NCBI GenBank assembly: GCA_903889245.1
Contig: CAISWQ010000026.1
Span: 1 to 33,956, forward strand
From: an uncultured Lentisphaerota bacterium
GTDB lineage: Bacteria > Verrucomicrobiota > Kiritimatiellia > CAIQIC01
Direction of reading: 5' to 3'
Length of the DNA stretch: 33,956 nucleotides
Part shown: positions 1 to 7,979 of the stretch, in pieces
Position numbering within the stretch: position 1 is the stretch's first letter
Layout: every line of letters begins with the position of its first letter
The notes under the pieces: generated by a model
The model's database searches: none
The model's input: the letters and a program-made list of their open reading frames with translations, nothing else
What the model was told of the DNA's origin: nothing
Made by a program: the position numbers and the translations under genes

Positions 1-95
1 CTCCGGCCGATGGCGCGGCTGCTCCAGCCCAGCAGGTGCAGGCGGGCGATTTCCTGGCGTTCTTTTTCTGTCAACTGCGTGTACTCTCGCTTCAT
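1..95 (-). CDS. IS30-family transposase, N-terminal fragment (runs off left edge)
   Basis: Reading leftwards from the ATG at 95, the first 31 codons give a peptide beginning MKREYTQLTEKERQEIARLH and continuing to a WSSRAIGR segment. This is the helix-turn-helix (HTH_38) start of IS30-family DDE transposases, whose usual pattern is Y..LT..ER..I..L...G.S.R.IA. On the coding strand an AAGGAG ribosome-binding site lies about 9 bases before the ATG. The rest of the gene, including the DDE catalytic domain, is outside the window, so whether the element is intact is unknown. The start is well supported by homology and ribosome site. Confidence 0.8.
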   Translation of the reverse strand, partial: MKREYTQLTEKERQEIARLHLLGWSSRAIGR

Positions 96-114
96 GGACG
101 GGTCTCCTTGCGGG

Positions 115-134
115 GGTTGTTAGGTCCAACAACC
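115..134. repeat. Small hairpin upstream of the transposase gene
   Basis: GGTTGTT (115-121) and AACAACC (128-134) form a perfect 7-bp stem around AGGTCC. The word GTTAGGT also occurs twice, at 119-125 and 135-141. A further short inverted repeat (TGCAC at 163-167, GTGCA at 175-179) lies outward of it. These could belong to the end of the IS30-type element, but the matching right end is not in the window, so the boundary is not proven. Confidence 0.4.
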
Positions 135-211
135 GTTAGGTGTACCCGTCCGCTTTCGGTGGTGCACTTATTATGTGCATGCGGGACCTTGGAAAAACCA
201 GCCCCACGGCG

Positions 212-226
212 TTCCAAGCCTTGGAA
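212..226. repeat. Dispersed palindrome, copy 1 (TTCCAAGCCTTGGAA)
   Basis: This is a perfect 15-base copy of the window's dispersed palindrome (odd centre base) with TTCCAAG and CTTGGAA arms. It lies 74 bases upstream of the glycoside hydrolase start at 301. A half-site (CCTTGGAAAAA) lies just before it at about 187. Confidence 0.85.
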
Positions 227-300
227 ACTTTCCGCGGCTTTCCGCTTGCGCGCGGCAGCGGCGCGTGGTGAACTCGCCGCCGCGTTTCGGGAGCAGCCTG

Positions 301-1653
301 ATGAAACTACCTCTGTTGCTGGTGTGCGCCGCGGCGCTGGCCGCGCGCGCGGAGATGGTCGAGGCGTGGATGAACAACCGGAAGCCCGCGCCACAGCCGA
401 CGCGAACGCTGGCCGCGCTCTCCGGTTTCCAGCCGCCCGCCGCCGCGCCGCAACTCGATCCCTTCGGCGGCTGGGTCGGCGGCCCCAAGGGTTCCGCCGG
501 CACCGGCTTCTTCCGCGCGGAAAAAATTTCTGACCGCTGGTGGCTGGTGACGCCGGCGGGCCACGCGTTCCTCCACGTCGGCGTGGCCTCGGTCGCGCCC
601 GATAGCGGGCCGACGTTCAAGGCGGCGTTCGAGAAACTCTTTCGCGACCGCGCCGACTGGGCGCGGCAGACCGCGGCGTTGCTGCACACCAACGGTTTCA
701 ACGGCACCGGCAACTGGTCGGCCGATACCACGTTCGCGGAAGCACCGCAGCGCGTGGTCTATACGCGCGGCCTGAACTTCATGTCGTCGTTCGCGAAGAA
801 ACTCGGCCTCACGCACGTCGTACCCGGCCACACCGGCTATCAGGACGAGCTGATTCCGGTCTTTCATCCCGACTTCCCGAACTTCTGCGCGGAGTTCGCC
901 AAACAGCTCGCGACGACCCGCGACGATCCGTGGCTGCTCGGTATTTATTCCGACAACGAGCTCCAACTGCCCTCGCAGTCGCTCGACCGCTGGCTCAAGC
1001 GGCCGGGCGATGATCCCGGCCGCCAGGCGGCCGAGGCGTGGCTCGCCGCCCGGCGCGGCGACGCGAAAAAAATCAGCGACACCACGCGCGAGGAGTGGAC
1101 CGCGCACGTGATGGACCGCTATTACACTCTCGTCGGTGGCGCCATTCGCAAGGTGGACCCGCAGCACCTCTATCTCGGCTCGCGCCTGCACGGGCGCGAT
1201 GGGAAGAACGCGGCGCTCTGGAAGGTCGCGGGCCGGCATCTGCCGGTGATTGCGATGAACGTCTATGGCAACTGGACGCCGACCGAGGCCGTGCGCCAGT
1301 GGGAGCAGTGGTCGGGCCGGCCGATGCTGGCGACCGAGTGGTACGCGAAAGGCCACGACGTGGGCCTGGCCAGCAAAACCGGCGCCGGTTGGAATGTGAA
1401 AACGCAGCGCGACCGTGGCCTGTTCTACCAGCACTTCACGCTCGCGCTGCTCGAAGCACGCGGCTGTGTTGGCTGGCACTGGTTCAAGTATGCCGATAAC
1501 GACCCCGCCAACACGAAGGCCGACCCCAGCAACCTCGATTCCAACAAAGGTATCATCAACTGCCGGTACGAGCCCTACGCCGAACTCCTTGGCGCCATGC
1601 GGCAGTTGAATGCGCAGGTTTATCCTCTGACCACACATTTCGATAAGCGGTGA
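301..1653 (+). CDS. Secreted clan-A glycoside hydrolase, agarase/beta-galactosidase-like
   Basis: A 450-residue exported protein. A signal peptide occupies about residues 1-17 (hydrophobic LPLLLVCAAALAARA, then AE). The body resembles GH50/GH42-type TIM barrels: an N-terminal stretch with WWLVTPAGHAFLHVGV, then IYSDNEL with the likely acid/base Glu220, then ATEWYAKG with the likely nucleophile Glu346, and GWHWFKYADND on the last strand. These enzymes hydrolyse beta-linked polysaccharides such as agarose by a retaining mechanism. The true substrate cannot be read here. The start at 301 is preferred over the in-frame ATG at 175 because it gives a clean signal peptide; the extension would run through the palindrome at 212. 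No carbohydrate-binding module is evident. The family assignment is by motif only and could be another clan-A family. Confidence 0.65.
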   Translation: MKLPLLLVCAAALAARAEMVEAWMNNRKPAPQPTRTLAALSGFQPPAAAPQLDPFGGWVGGPKGSAGTGFFRAEKISDRWWLVTPAGHAFLHVGVASVAPDSGPTFKAAFEKLFRDRADWARQTAALLHTNGFNGTGNWSADTTFAEAPQRVVYTRGLNFMSSFAKKLGLTHVVPGHTGYQDELIPVFHPDFPNFCAEFAKQLATTRDDPWLLGIYSDNELQLPSQSLDRWLKRPGDDPGRQAAEAWLAARRGDAKKISDTTREEWTAHVMDRYYTLVGGAIRKVDPQHLYLGSRLHGRDGKNAALWKVAGRHLPVIAMNVYGNWTPTEAVRQWEQWSGRPMLATEWYAKGHDVGLASKTGAGWNVKTQRDRGLFYQHFTLALLEARGCVGWHWFKYADNDPANTKADPSNLDSNKGIINCRYEPYAELLGAMRQLNAQVYPLTTHFDKR

Positions 1654-1666
1654 CCAAAGGAGCCAC

Positions 1667-2359
1667 ATGAAAACAAAAGCCGTCCTGTCGTGCTGTGTAC
1701 TTGTTCTGGCCGGCACAGGGTTGCCGGGTTGTACCAGTGTGCGCCAAGCCCTGCCCGCATCCGCCAGCACCGCTTTGTCGGGCGAGGCCGCGCCGGCCGA
1801 GGGTTCCACGGTGCGCTCCGACCGGATGTTGATCTGGCGGGCATGGCTGTCGCTCGAAGTCTGGAACGTCAGTAACGCGGTAGCCCAGGCGACCGCCCTC
1901 GCCCAGCAACAGGGCGGCTTTGTGGAACAGAAATCCGGCGATGAGGAGGCGGCGGCCAGCGTGCGCCTGCGCGTGCCGGCCGCTAAGCTCAAGGCGGCGG
2001 TCGGCGCGCTGGAGGCCCTCGGCACCGTGACGCACCGCAACCTCTCCTCGGAGGACGTGACCGAGCAGTACGTGGATGTCGAGGCGCGGCTGAAGAACAA
2101 GCTCGCGCTGCGCGACCGGCTCAAGCAACTGCTCGACAAGGCGACCGGCGTCAAGGACGTGCTCGCCATCGAGACCGAACTCAACCGCGTGCAGTCTGAT
2201 ATGGATGCGATGACCGCGCGCCTGAAGGTGCTCAAGGGACAGGCGGACCTGGCAACGCTCGAGGTCAGCCTGACGCGCAAACCCGTGCTGGGTCCGCTCG
2301 GCTATGTCTGCCGGGGCCTGTGGTGGTGCGTGGAAAAACTTTTTGTGATCCGCGACTGA
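1667..2359 (+). CDS. DUF4349-type lipoprotein
   Basis: A 230-residue protein starting 13 bases after the glycoside hydrolase stop, with AAAGGAG just before the ATG. Residues 1-22 form a lipoprotein signal with lipobox LPGC (Cys22), so it should be membrane-anchored. Residues from about 50 carry the DUF4349 pattern: [20 protein letters not shown], then [18 protein letters not shown] and a long charged helix (about 145-200) likely to be coiled coil. Family members usually end in a transmembrane helix; here the C-terminus has only a short aromatic segment ([18 protein letters not shown]), possibly membrane-associated. The role of the family is unknown. Co-transcription with the upstream gene is likely from the spacing. 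Confidence 0.75.
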   Translation: MKTKAVLSCCVLVLAGTGLPGCTSVRQALPASASTALSGEAAPAEGSTVRSDRMLIWRAWLSLEVWNVSNAVAQATALAQQQGGFVEQKSGDEEAAASVRLRVPAAKLKAAVGALEALGTVTHRNLSSEDVTEQYVDVEARLKNKLALRDRLKQLLDKATGVKDVLAIETELNRVQSDMDAMTARLKVLKGQADLATLEVSLTRKPVLGPLGYVCRGLWWCVEKLFVIRD

Positions 2360-2441
2360 ACTTGCGCTTGCAATCGCGCGGCGGATGCGGCACAAAACCG
2401 CGCGGCGTTTGCGCCGATATTTTGAAAGGAAGTACGCAATT

Positions 2442-2663
2442 ATGGCTACCGGAACAGTCAAGTGGTTCAACGAGAAAAAGGGTTACGGCTTCATCATCCC
2501 CGACGGCATGGAATTGGACGTCTTCGTCCACTACAGCGTCATCCAGACCGAAGGCTTCAAGACCCTCGCCGAGGGCGAGAAGGTCCAGTTTGAAATGACG
2601 CAGGATGTCAAGGGCGCGCGCGCGACGGTCGTGCAGCGCCTGGGCGGCGGCACGCCGGCCTGA
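2442..2663 (+). CDS. Cold-shock domain protein
   Basis: A 73-residue single cold-shock domain (OB fold) that binds single-stranded nucleic acid, typically acting as an RNA chaperone. It begins [18 protein letters not shown], with RNP1 KGYGFI and RNP2 as VFVHY; the usual Phe residues are replaced by Tyr in both (KGFGFI and VFVHF in most members), a conservative change. The start is set by GAAAGGAAG at 2424-2432, ten bases before the ATG. An upstream extension in the same frame lacks any homology. The length is typical of CspA-like proteins. Confidence 0.95.
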   Translation: MATGTVKWFNEKKGYGFIIPDGMELDVFVHYSVIQTEGFKTLAEGEKVQFEMTQDVKGARATVVQRLGGGTPA

Positions 2664-2713
2664 AGCGCGCACCGCGCGCGCTCGCGGCTGGTGGAGGAGC
2701 CGGAGAAAACCAC

Positions 2714-3241
2714 GTGCAGGCTCGCAACATCGCCTTGCTCGGCTTCATGGGCACGGGCAAGAGTACCGTCGCCGCCCTGTTGGCGCGGCGGCTCGGGCGG
2801 CGCATCGTCGAGATGGATGCGGTCATCGAGCAACGCGCCGGCAAGCCGATTGCCGCCATTTTCGCCGAGGACGGCGAGCCCCATTTCCGCCACTTGGAGC
2901 GCGCGCTGATCCAGGAACTCGCCGCGCAACGCGGCCTGATCATCTCCTGTGGCGGCGGCATCGTGCTCAACCCCGACAATGTCCGCGATCTGGAGGCGGG
3001 CGGGCTCGTGGTCTGCCTGACCGCCTCGCCGCAGGTCGTACTCCAGCGCGTCGCCGCCGCAACCCACCGCCCGCTACTCGAAGGTGGTGACAAGGCCAGA
3101 AAGATCCTCGCTTTGCTCGCCAGCCGGCGCGCGCTCTATGACGCCGTGCCACATCGTATAGACACCTCCGCGCGCACGCCGGAAGAGATCGCCGATCTGA
3201 TCCTCGCGCTCTTCAGCCAGCCCGCGGCACAGCATAATTAG
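2714..3241 (+). CDS. aroK: Shikimate kinase
   Basis: A 175-residue cytoplasmic kinase that phosphorylates shikimate at the 3-hydroxyl with ATP, in chorismate and aromatic amino acid synthesis. The Walker A loop is GFMGTGKST (residues 10-18). The EMDAVIE segment matches the conserved D residue that binds shikimate. SCGGGIV is the conserved GGG substrate loop, and THRPLL the lid arginine. The start is GTG at 2714, preceded by GGAG at 2702-2705 and by a second GGAGGAG further upstream. Length fits the family. It lies 50 bases downstream of the cold-shock gene. Other aromatic pathway genes are not in the window. Confidence 0.93.
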   Translation: MQARNIALLGFMGTGKSTVAALLARRLGRRIVEMDAVIEQRAGKPIAAIFAEDGEPHFRHLERALIQELAAQRGLIISCGGGIVLNPDNVRDLEAGGLVVCLTASPQVVLQRVAAATHRPLLEGGDKARKILALLASRRALYDAVPHRIDTSARTPEEIADLILALFSQPAAQHN

Positions 3242-3348
3242 TCCACCAGCACCGGGCGATCTGCGGAAAGAGCAACAGGGACAACGGGCGCACGTGCAGC
3301 CGGAGGAGTTTTTCAGGCCGGTTTCGTCCACCGGCAGCCCCAGGAATT

Positions 3349-3369
3349 GCGCCGGGCGCAACCCGGCGC
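3349..3369 (-). terminator. Possible hairpin terminator after tRNA-Ala
   Basis: GCGCCGGG (3349-3356) and CCCGGCGC (3362-3369) form a perfect 8-bp stem with a 5-base loop. The stem starts 8 bases past the tRNA 3' end on the minus strand. There is no clear U-run after it, so it could be a processing or pause structure rather than an intrinsic terminator. Confidence 0.4.
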
Positions 3370-3377
3370 GCGAAGGC

Positions 3378-3453
3378 TGGTGGAGCGAGCGGGGTTCGAA
3401 CCCGCGACCCCCACGTTGCGAACGTGGTGCTCTCCCAACTGAGCTACCGCCCC
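3378..3453 (-). tRNA. tRNA-Ala (anticodon CGC)
   Basis: The reverse strand folds as a complete 76-base cloverleaf. The acceptor arm is GGGGCGG with TCGCTCC (two G-U pairs), the D arm GCTC/GAGC, the anticodon stem CCACG/CGTGG with loop TTCGCAA, and the T arm GCGGG/CCCGC with loop TTCGAAC. The anticodon CGC reads GCG alanine codons, which are abundant in the neighbouring genes. Discriminator A and the 3' CCA (3378-3380) are encoded in the DNA. Confidence 0.96.
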
Positions 3454-3588
3454 ATAAAAGCGGGCGAGCTTTTAGCATCCGCCCCCCGGCTTTGCAACAG
3501 GTTTTTCCCCAAAAAACGCTTGGCAGCGCGGCGGCGCTCGTGTATAGCCGTCCGCCGCTTTTGCAGGACAACCGAAGGGAAGTGCGAA

Positions 3589-4155
3589 ATGTATTCAGCG
3601 TCGGATTTGCGAAAAGGTTTGAAGATCGAGATGGATGGCGTGCCGTTCGACATCGTCGAGTATGAGTTCTACCGCCCCGGCAAGGGCCAGGCGATGTACA
3701 AGTGCCGCATCCGCAACCTCCTCAACGGCAACGTCACCGACAAGACGTTCCGCGAGGTGGACGCCATTGACCAGCCCGACCTCGAAGAGCGCGAGATGCA
3801 GTACTCCTATAACGATGGCGAGCACTACGTCTTCCTCGAAAACCGCACCTACGAGCAGATCACGTTGAGCCCGGACGTGCTCGGCAACGCGAAGTATTTC
3901 CTCCGCGAGGACATGACCGTCAAGGTCCTGTTCCACAACGGCCGCGCGATCGTCGTCAACCTGCCCGCCTACATCGAGAAGGAAGTCGTCGAGACCGAGC
4001 CCGGCGTGCGCGGGGACACCGCGACCAACGTCACCAAGCCCGCGAAGATTGACACCGGCTTCGAGATCAAGGTGCCGCTGTTCATCAACCAGGGCGACTG
4101 GGTCCGCATTGACACCCGCACCGGCGAGTACGCCGAGCGCGTGGCGAAGAAGTAA
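3589..4155 (+). CDS. efp: Elongation factor P
   Basis: A 188-residue translation factor that binds between the P and E sites and relieves stalling at consecutive prolines. It starts MYSASDLRKGLKIEMDG and has the usual length for the family. The tip loop of domain I is YRPGKGQA with Lys32, the equivalent of the E. coli Lys34 that receives beta-lysine. Domain II/III ends with DTGFEIKVPLFINQGDWVRI and TGEYAERV, the family signature. The ATG at 3589 is preceded by GAAGGGA; the longer in-frame reading from 3424 would cross the tRNA on the other strand and has no homology. The gene next door encodes the enzyme that modifies this lysine. Confidence 0.97.
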   Translation: MYSASDLRKGLKIEMDGVPFDIVEYEFYRPGKGQAMYKCRIRNLLNGNVTDKTFREVDAIDQPDLEEREMQYSYNDGEHYVFLENRTYEQITLSPDVLGNAKYFLREDMTVKVLFHNGRAIVVNLPAYIEKEVVETEPGVRGDTATNVTKPAKIDTGFEIKVPLFINQGDWVRIDTRTGEYAERVAKK

Positions 4156-4249
4156 GCCGACGCCGGAGGGCTGACACCTGAATTCCGCGGTTCAGCAATC
4201 CGGTACCGCGCTAACGCCGTTTCTGCCCGTCCTTGAACTGCGCAGCCGC

Positions 4250-5107
4250 GTGCTGCAAGCCATCCGCCGCTGGTTCACCGAGCACGACTTCATGGAGATT
4301 GAGACGCCGGTGCGCCTCGCCGCGCCTGCGCTTGAGCTGCACATCAACGCCGAGCCCGCGGGCGACCAATTTCTGCGCACCTCGCCCGAGCTACACATGA
4401 AGCGGCTGATGGCCGCCGGCGCGAAAAAAATCTTCCAGATGGGCCCCTGTTTTCGTCGCGGCGAACGCGGCTCACGCCACAACCCCGAATACACGATGCT
4501 CGAATGGTATCGCGCTGACGCCGGCTATGCCGAAATCCTGCTCGACACCAAATCGCTCCTGCTCGCCGTCGCGCGCGACGTGAAGGGCACGACCGATCTC
4601 GAATATCAGGGCCGCCCGCTCGCCCTCGCGCCGTTTTGGGAACGGCTGACCATCGCCGAGGCCTTCCTCCGCTGGGCCGGCTGGGATCCGGTGAAAAATT
4701 TTGACGCCGACCGCTTCGACCTCGACCTCGTCGAGAAAGTCGAGCCGCGCCTGCCACGCGAGACGCCCGTCATTCTCACCGACTATCCCGCCGCCGCCGC
4801 CGCGCTCTCGCGCCGCAAGCCCGGCAACCCCGCGGTCGCCGAGCGCTGGGAGCTTTATCTGGGCGGCATGGAAATTGCCAACGCCTATAGTGAGCTGACC
4901 GACCCGGTGGAACAGCGCGCGCGGTTCGAGGAATGCGCCGCGGCGCGCGCGAAGGCTGGGCGACAGGTTTATCCGCTCGACGAAAATTTTCTCGCCGAAC
5001 TGGGGCAGATGCCGCCGACCGGTGGTATCGCGCTCGGCGTGGACCGGCTCGTGATGATCCTCGCCGACCTTGCCACGCTGGACGAGGTTCTGCCGTTCCG
5101 CCTGTGA
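4250..5107 (+). CDS. epmA: EF-P beta-lysine ligase (GenX/PoxA type)
   Basis: A class II lysyl-tRNA-synthetase-like enzyme that attaches (R)-beta-lysine to the EF-P tip lysine, here Lys32 of the preceding gene. Motif 2 is at residues 62-90 (FQMGPCFRRGERG, then HNPEYTMLEWYRAD); motif 3 is GGIALGVDRLVMIL (258-271). The tRNA-binding OB domain of LysRS is absent, as expected. From GTG 4250 the protein has 285 residues, short for the family (about 325), and the first helix is clipped. An in-frame CTG at 4178 has GGAGGG (4165-4170) seven bases before it and adds 24 residues that restore the helix, so the real start may be CTG. EpmB, the lysine aminomutase partner, is not in the window. Confidence 0.92.
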   Translation: MLQAIRRWFTEHDFMEIETPVRLAAPALELHINAEPAGDQFLRTSPELHMKRLMAAGAKKIFQMGPCFRRGERGSRHNPEYTMLEWYRADAGYAEILLDTKSLLLAVARDVKGTTDLEYQGRPLALAPFWERLTIAEAFLRWAGWDPVKNFDADRFDLDLVEKVEPRLPRETPVILTDYPAAAAALSRRKPGNPAVAERWELYLGGMEIANAYSELTDPVEQRARFEECAAARAKAGRQVYPLDENFLAELGQMPPTGGIALGVDRLVMILADLATLDEVLPFRL

Positions 5108-5110
5108 GCT

Positions 5111-5191
5111 TTTCCAGGGCCTGGAAAAAAGCCGGATATTCCCCCCAAGGTTTGGAAGGGCCTGGGTACCGAGCTTTCCATCCTGGAAAAA
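5111..5191. repeat. Dispersed palindrome, copies 2-4 (one good, two degenerate)
   Basis: Copy 2 is TTTCCAGGGCCTGGAAA at 5111-5127, right after the epmA stop. Copy 3 (CCAAGGTTTGGAAGG, about 5146-5160) and copy 4 (TTTCCATCCTGGAAA, about 5176-5190) are decayed. Apart from these, the 273-base gap 5108-5380 shows no recognisable gene or RNA. Confidence 0.7.
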
Positions 5192-5380
5192 TCGGGAAAG
5201 GTTTCGTTTGCGCCCGGGCCTGAATTTCGGTAGCGTTCCCCCGGGTTTGGTGTGTTGAGAGTGGGGAAAGGGGGCGGTGGCGCGTTTGTGTCAGACGAAC
5301 AGGCGTGCTTTTAACAAGTCAAGCGGGACTCCGGACGGGTTTATCCAAACCCTTGGGAGCTGGCAAGTGAGTATTGGATC

Positions 5381-6577
5381 ATGAAAAAAGGGATGTGGAT
5401 GGCAGCGGTGGCCCTGGCTCTGTTGGCGGCCGGATGGGCCGTGGGCCGATTCGTCCGTGACACCGCTGCCGTGGTGCCACTGGCCCAATCCGTACAGATG
5501 CAGAAGAGGGCCGACCCAGGGCCCTGGGGCCGCATTGTTTATGATTATTCCATGATCGAGATGGCACCCGCCCTCTGGAAACATGTGCAGACAGCGCCGG
5601 TGGCCACAGAATGGAAAATACATGTTGCCAATCCTGAATCCATCCGGCAGCAATTGCTCGCCAGCGGCTTCAGTATGGAACAGACGCAAACCTTGATGGC
5701 CACCCTCACCCCTATCGCCGGCGGCTATGCGTTGCATCCTTCCGATGATTTAATCCTGGCACTGGCACCCCAGGTGCGGCGGGAATGGTACGCCTTGCTG
5801 GCGGTCGAGACGGACAATCCCGACTACGACTATCCAATCCGGTTCAGGCAGCGCAGCCCGGTTGGTTGGTTGGAGGATTCGGACGTGGAAGCCTCTGCCC
5901 TGGCCTTGGCCCGGCGTTTGATCTACACGTCCGGCGACCTGCAGTTGCTGGCGGATATGAATGTCCTGCACCGTAACATCCCCAACCCCGACACCCTGCG
6001 GCGGCTGGCGTGTGTGCTCTCGCGGGAAACCACCGTGCTGGCCTATTTGCTGGTGGGGCCGCAGGACAACCTTGACCAACTCGCCGAGTACTGGGGTTAT
6101 CCTGACCGGCAGGACGCGGTCCGCACACTCCTGCGCGCCACGCAACGCAGCGGTTTTGACCGGCCGATCCCTTTGTCCATGTTGCTGCCGCGCTTCGCCC
6201 GCGATCACATCCATCGCTACTGGCGGGCGGGCGATCCCGCCTGGCCGCATTGCCATTATACCTCTTTGAATTTCTACGCCGACCAGCCCGACGAGGGCTG
6301 CACCAACGATACCTATGCCGCCCAAATCGTCTTGCGTGATTATGTCACGGTGACCACGCAGCCGCGGCTGGGCGACCTGGTTCTCTTCCAGCGCGGCCCC
6401 AACGAGGCCATCCATTCCTGCAACTATATTGCCGATGGCATTGTCTTTACCAAGAATGGTGGTTCCCTGGGCCATCCTTGGATGTTCGCGCGGCTGGAGG
6501 ATGTGATGGAGTTCTATAGCTATCCCTCGCCGGTCAAGATTTCCTTCATGCGGCGGCGCGATCTGGCCGTCAAGTGA
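5381..6577 (+). CDS. Membrane-anchored or secreted protein of unknown function, paralogue A (NlpC/P60-like Cys/His pattern)
   Basis: A 398-residue protein with one N-terminal hydrophobic segment (about residues 5-22), so it is anchored or exported. The next gene is a paralogue of identical length; they share GPWGRIVYDYSMIEMAPALWK-like segments, CVLSRETTVLAYLLVGPQDNL, WGYPDRQDAVRTLLR and most of the C-terminal third. In that third, Cys291 (CHYTSLNF), a LGDLVLF strand and His345 (IHSCNYIADGIVFTKNGG) fall in the order seen in NlpC/P60 and related Cys-His peptidases or amidases (Cys on a helix, GD..., His on a strand, then a polar residue). That reading is an inference from pattern only. The start ATG at 5381 lacks a strong ribosome site but is confirmed by the match to the paralogue. 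Confidence 0.75.
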   Translation: MKKGMWMAAVALALLAAGWAVGRFVRDTAAVVPLAQSVQMQKRADPGPWGRIVYDYSMIEMAPALWKHVQTAPVATEWKIHVANPESIRQQLLASGFSMEQTQTLMATLTPIAGGYALHPSDDLILALAPQVRREWYALLAVETDNPDYDYPIRFRQRSPVGWLEDSDVEASALALARRLIYTSGDLQLLADMNVLHRNIPNPDTLRRLACVLSRETTVLAYLLVGPQDNLDQLAEYWGYPDRQDAVRTLLRATQRSGFDRPIPLSMLLPRFARDHIHRYWRAGDPAWPHCHYTSLNFYADQPDEGCTNDTYAAQIVLRDYVTVTTQPRLGDLVLFQRGPNEAIHSCNYIADGIVFTKNGGSLGHPWMFARLEDVMEFYSYPSPVKISFMRRRDLAVK

Positions 6578-6696
6578 CCTGTGTGACCGCCGTCCGTTGA
6601 CGACCTGCAACACCGACACAAAAGCATGAGCGCCGCCCCCATGGAAAAGCGTGCCGCCCGGTTGTGGTTCACGCGCAGGGACTGACCAAGACGCCG

Positions 6697-7893
6697 ATGA
6701 GGAAATACGGGGCATATATTTTAGGCGCACTACTCGTGGTGCTGGCAGGGTGGCACTTGGGCCGATCCATGCGGGACCCGCAAGACGTGATCCCTCTGGC
6801 GGACCTGCTACGACAGCAACAAGCCTGCAGGCCGGGACCATGGGGCCGCATCGTCTACGATTATTCCATGATCGAGATGGCGCCTGCGTTGTGGAAACAG
6901 GCGGAGGTCAAGCCCCCAGCCACAGCTTGGAAATTGCAGGTTTCCGGTGCGGAAGCAGTACGCCAGCAATTGTTGGCGGCTGATTTCACAACCGAACAGA
7001 CTCAAGAGTTGCTGGCGACGCTGACCCCAATGGCCGGGGGTTATGTTTTACATCCCACCGATGAATTCATTCTGGCCATGGAGCCGGAGGTCCGTCGCAA
7101 CTGGTACGCCCTCCTGGCGGGTGAACCGGGCAATCCCGATTACAGCCAGCCACCCCGTTTCCGGCAGCGGACTGATCTGACGTGGCTGCACCATGCGGAG
7201 GTTAATCCCAAGGCCTTGGCCATGGTCAAACGCCTAAGTTTCAGGGCAGGCAACCTGGATATCATGGCGGATATGCCCCTCCTGCAGCGCAACATCACCC
7301 AGCCGGAAACCCTGCGGCGGCTGACCTGTGTCTTGTCGCGCGAAACCACGGTACTCGCCTACCTGCTGGTGGGACCGCAGGACAATCTGGAGCAGCTTGC
7401 GAACTACTGGGGTTATCCCGACCGGCAGGACGCGGTGCGGACTTTGTTGCGCACCACGCTGCGAAGCGGCTTCGATCGTCCCGTGCCCATCTCCATGCTG
7501 CTACCGCGGTTTGCGCGCGACCGGGTGCACCGTTATTGGCACGCCGGGGATCCGCCCTGGCCGGACTGTAATTACACCGCGTTGAATTTTTTCAACACTG
7601 TGCCTGATGGCCGTTACACCGAGCCCGTCGCCATCACCGAAGCCTTCAACCGGGATTATGTCCCGGTGACCACCGCGCCCCAACTGGGCGATATCGTCCT
7701 CGTCCGGCGCGGTGCCGATGTATCCATCCACATGTGTAATTATATTGCTGATGATATCGTCTTCACCAAGAACGGGGGCGCGCTCGGCCGGCCCTGGATG
7801 TTCGCCCGCCTCGCCGATGTCATCGAGCATTACAGCTATCCGGCCCCGGTCCAGCTTCTCTTCGCGCGCCGGCGCGATCTGGCGCGGCCCTAA
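6697..7893 (+). CDS. Membrane-anchored or secreted protein of unknown function, paralogue B (NlpC/P60-like Cys/His pattern)
   Basis: A 398-residue protein, a tandem duplicate of the preceding gene, 119 bases downstream of it. An N-terminal hydrophobic helix lies at about residues 6-17. Alignment by eye is essentially gap-free from start to stop, with roughly half or more of the residues the same. The putative catalytic Cys291 (DCNYTALNFF) and His345 (IHMCNYIADDIVFTKNGG) fall at exactly the same positions. The extra Cys of paralogue A near residue 309 is missing here. The start is placed at ATG 6697 rather than GTG 6664 because this makes both N-termini and lengths coincide. I recognise no named family. 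A cell-wall or peptide hydrolase is possible but unproven. Confidence 0.75.
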   Translation: MRKYGAYILGALLVVLAGWHLGRSMRDPQDVIPLADLLRQQQACRPGPWGRIVYDYSMIEMAPALWKQAEVKPPATAWKLQVSGAEAVRQQLLAADFTTEQTQELLATLTPMAGGYVLHPTDEFILAMEPEVRRNWYALLAGEPGNPDYSQPPRFRQRTDLTWLHHAEVNPKALAMVKRLSFRAGNLDIMADMPLLQRNITQPETLRRLTCVLSRETTVLAYLLVGPQDNLEQLANYWGYPDRQDAVRTLLRTTLRSGFDRPVPISMLLPRFARDRVHRYWHAGDPPWPDCNYTALNFFNTVPDGRYTEPVAITEAFNRDYVPVTTAPQLGDIVLVRRGADVSIHMCNYIADDIVFTKNGGALGRPWMFARLADVIEHYSYPAPVQLLFARRRDLARP

Positions 7894-7902
7894 CCCGCCG
7901 CC

Positions 7903-7951
7903 CTTCCCAACCTTGGAAAAAACACCCGGTTCTTTTCCAGGCTTTGGAAAA
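7903..7951. repeat. Dispersed palindrome, copies 5-6
   Basis: Copy 5 (TTCCCAACCTTGGAAAA, 7904-7920) is imperfect. Copy 6 (TTTTCCAGGCTTTGGAAAA, 7933-7951) has one mismatch in the core. Both lie between paralogue B and the protease start at 7980. The TTG inside copy 6 creates a false upstream start for the protease. Confidence 0.8.
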
Positions 7952-7979
7952 CCGGCGCGGTGGAGTAAGGTTCCGCCGC

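Noticed and set aside
307-2280. Long minus-strand open frame (657 codons) across the glycoside hydrolase and DUF4349 genes
   Set aside because: It lies opposite two genes with clear signals and motifs; high GC at third positions opens antisense frames. No motif is visible in its translation.
5381-6577. Transglutaminase or CHAP amidase call for the paralogue pair
   Set aside because: The Cys/His spacing fits NlpC/P60-like folds loosely only; no specific family signature could be identified, so no function is named.
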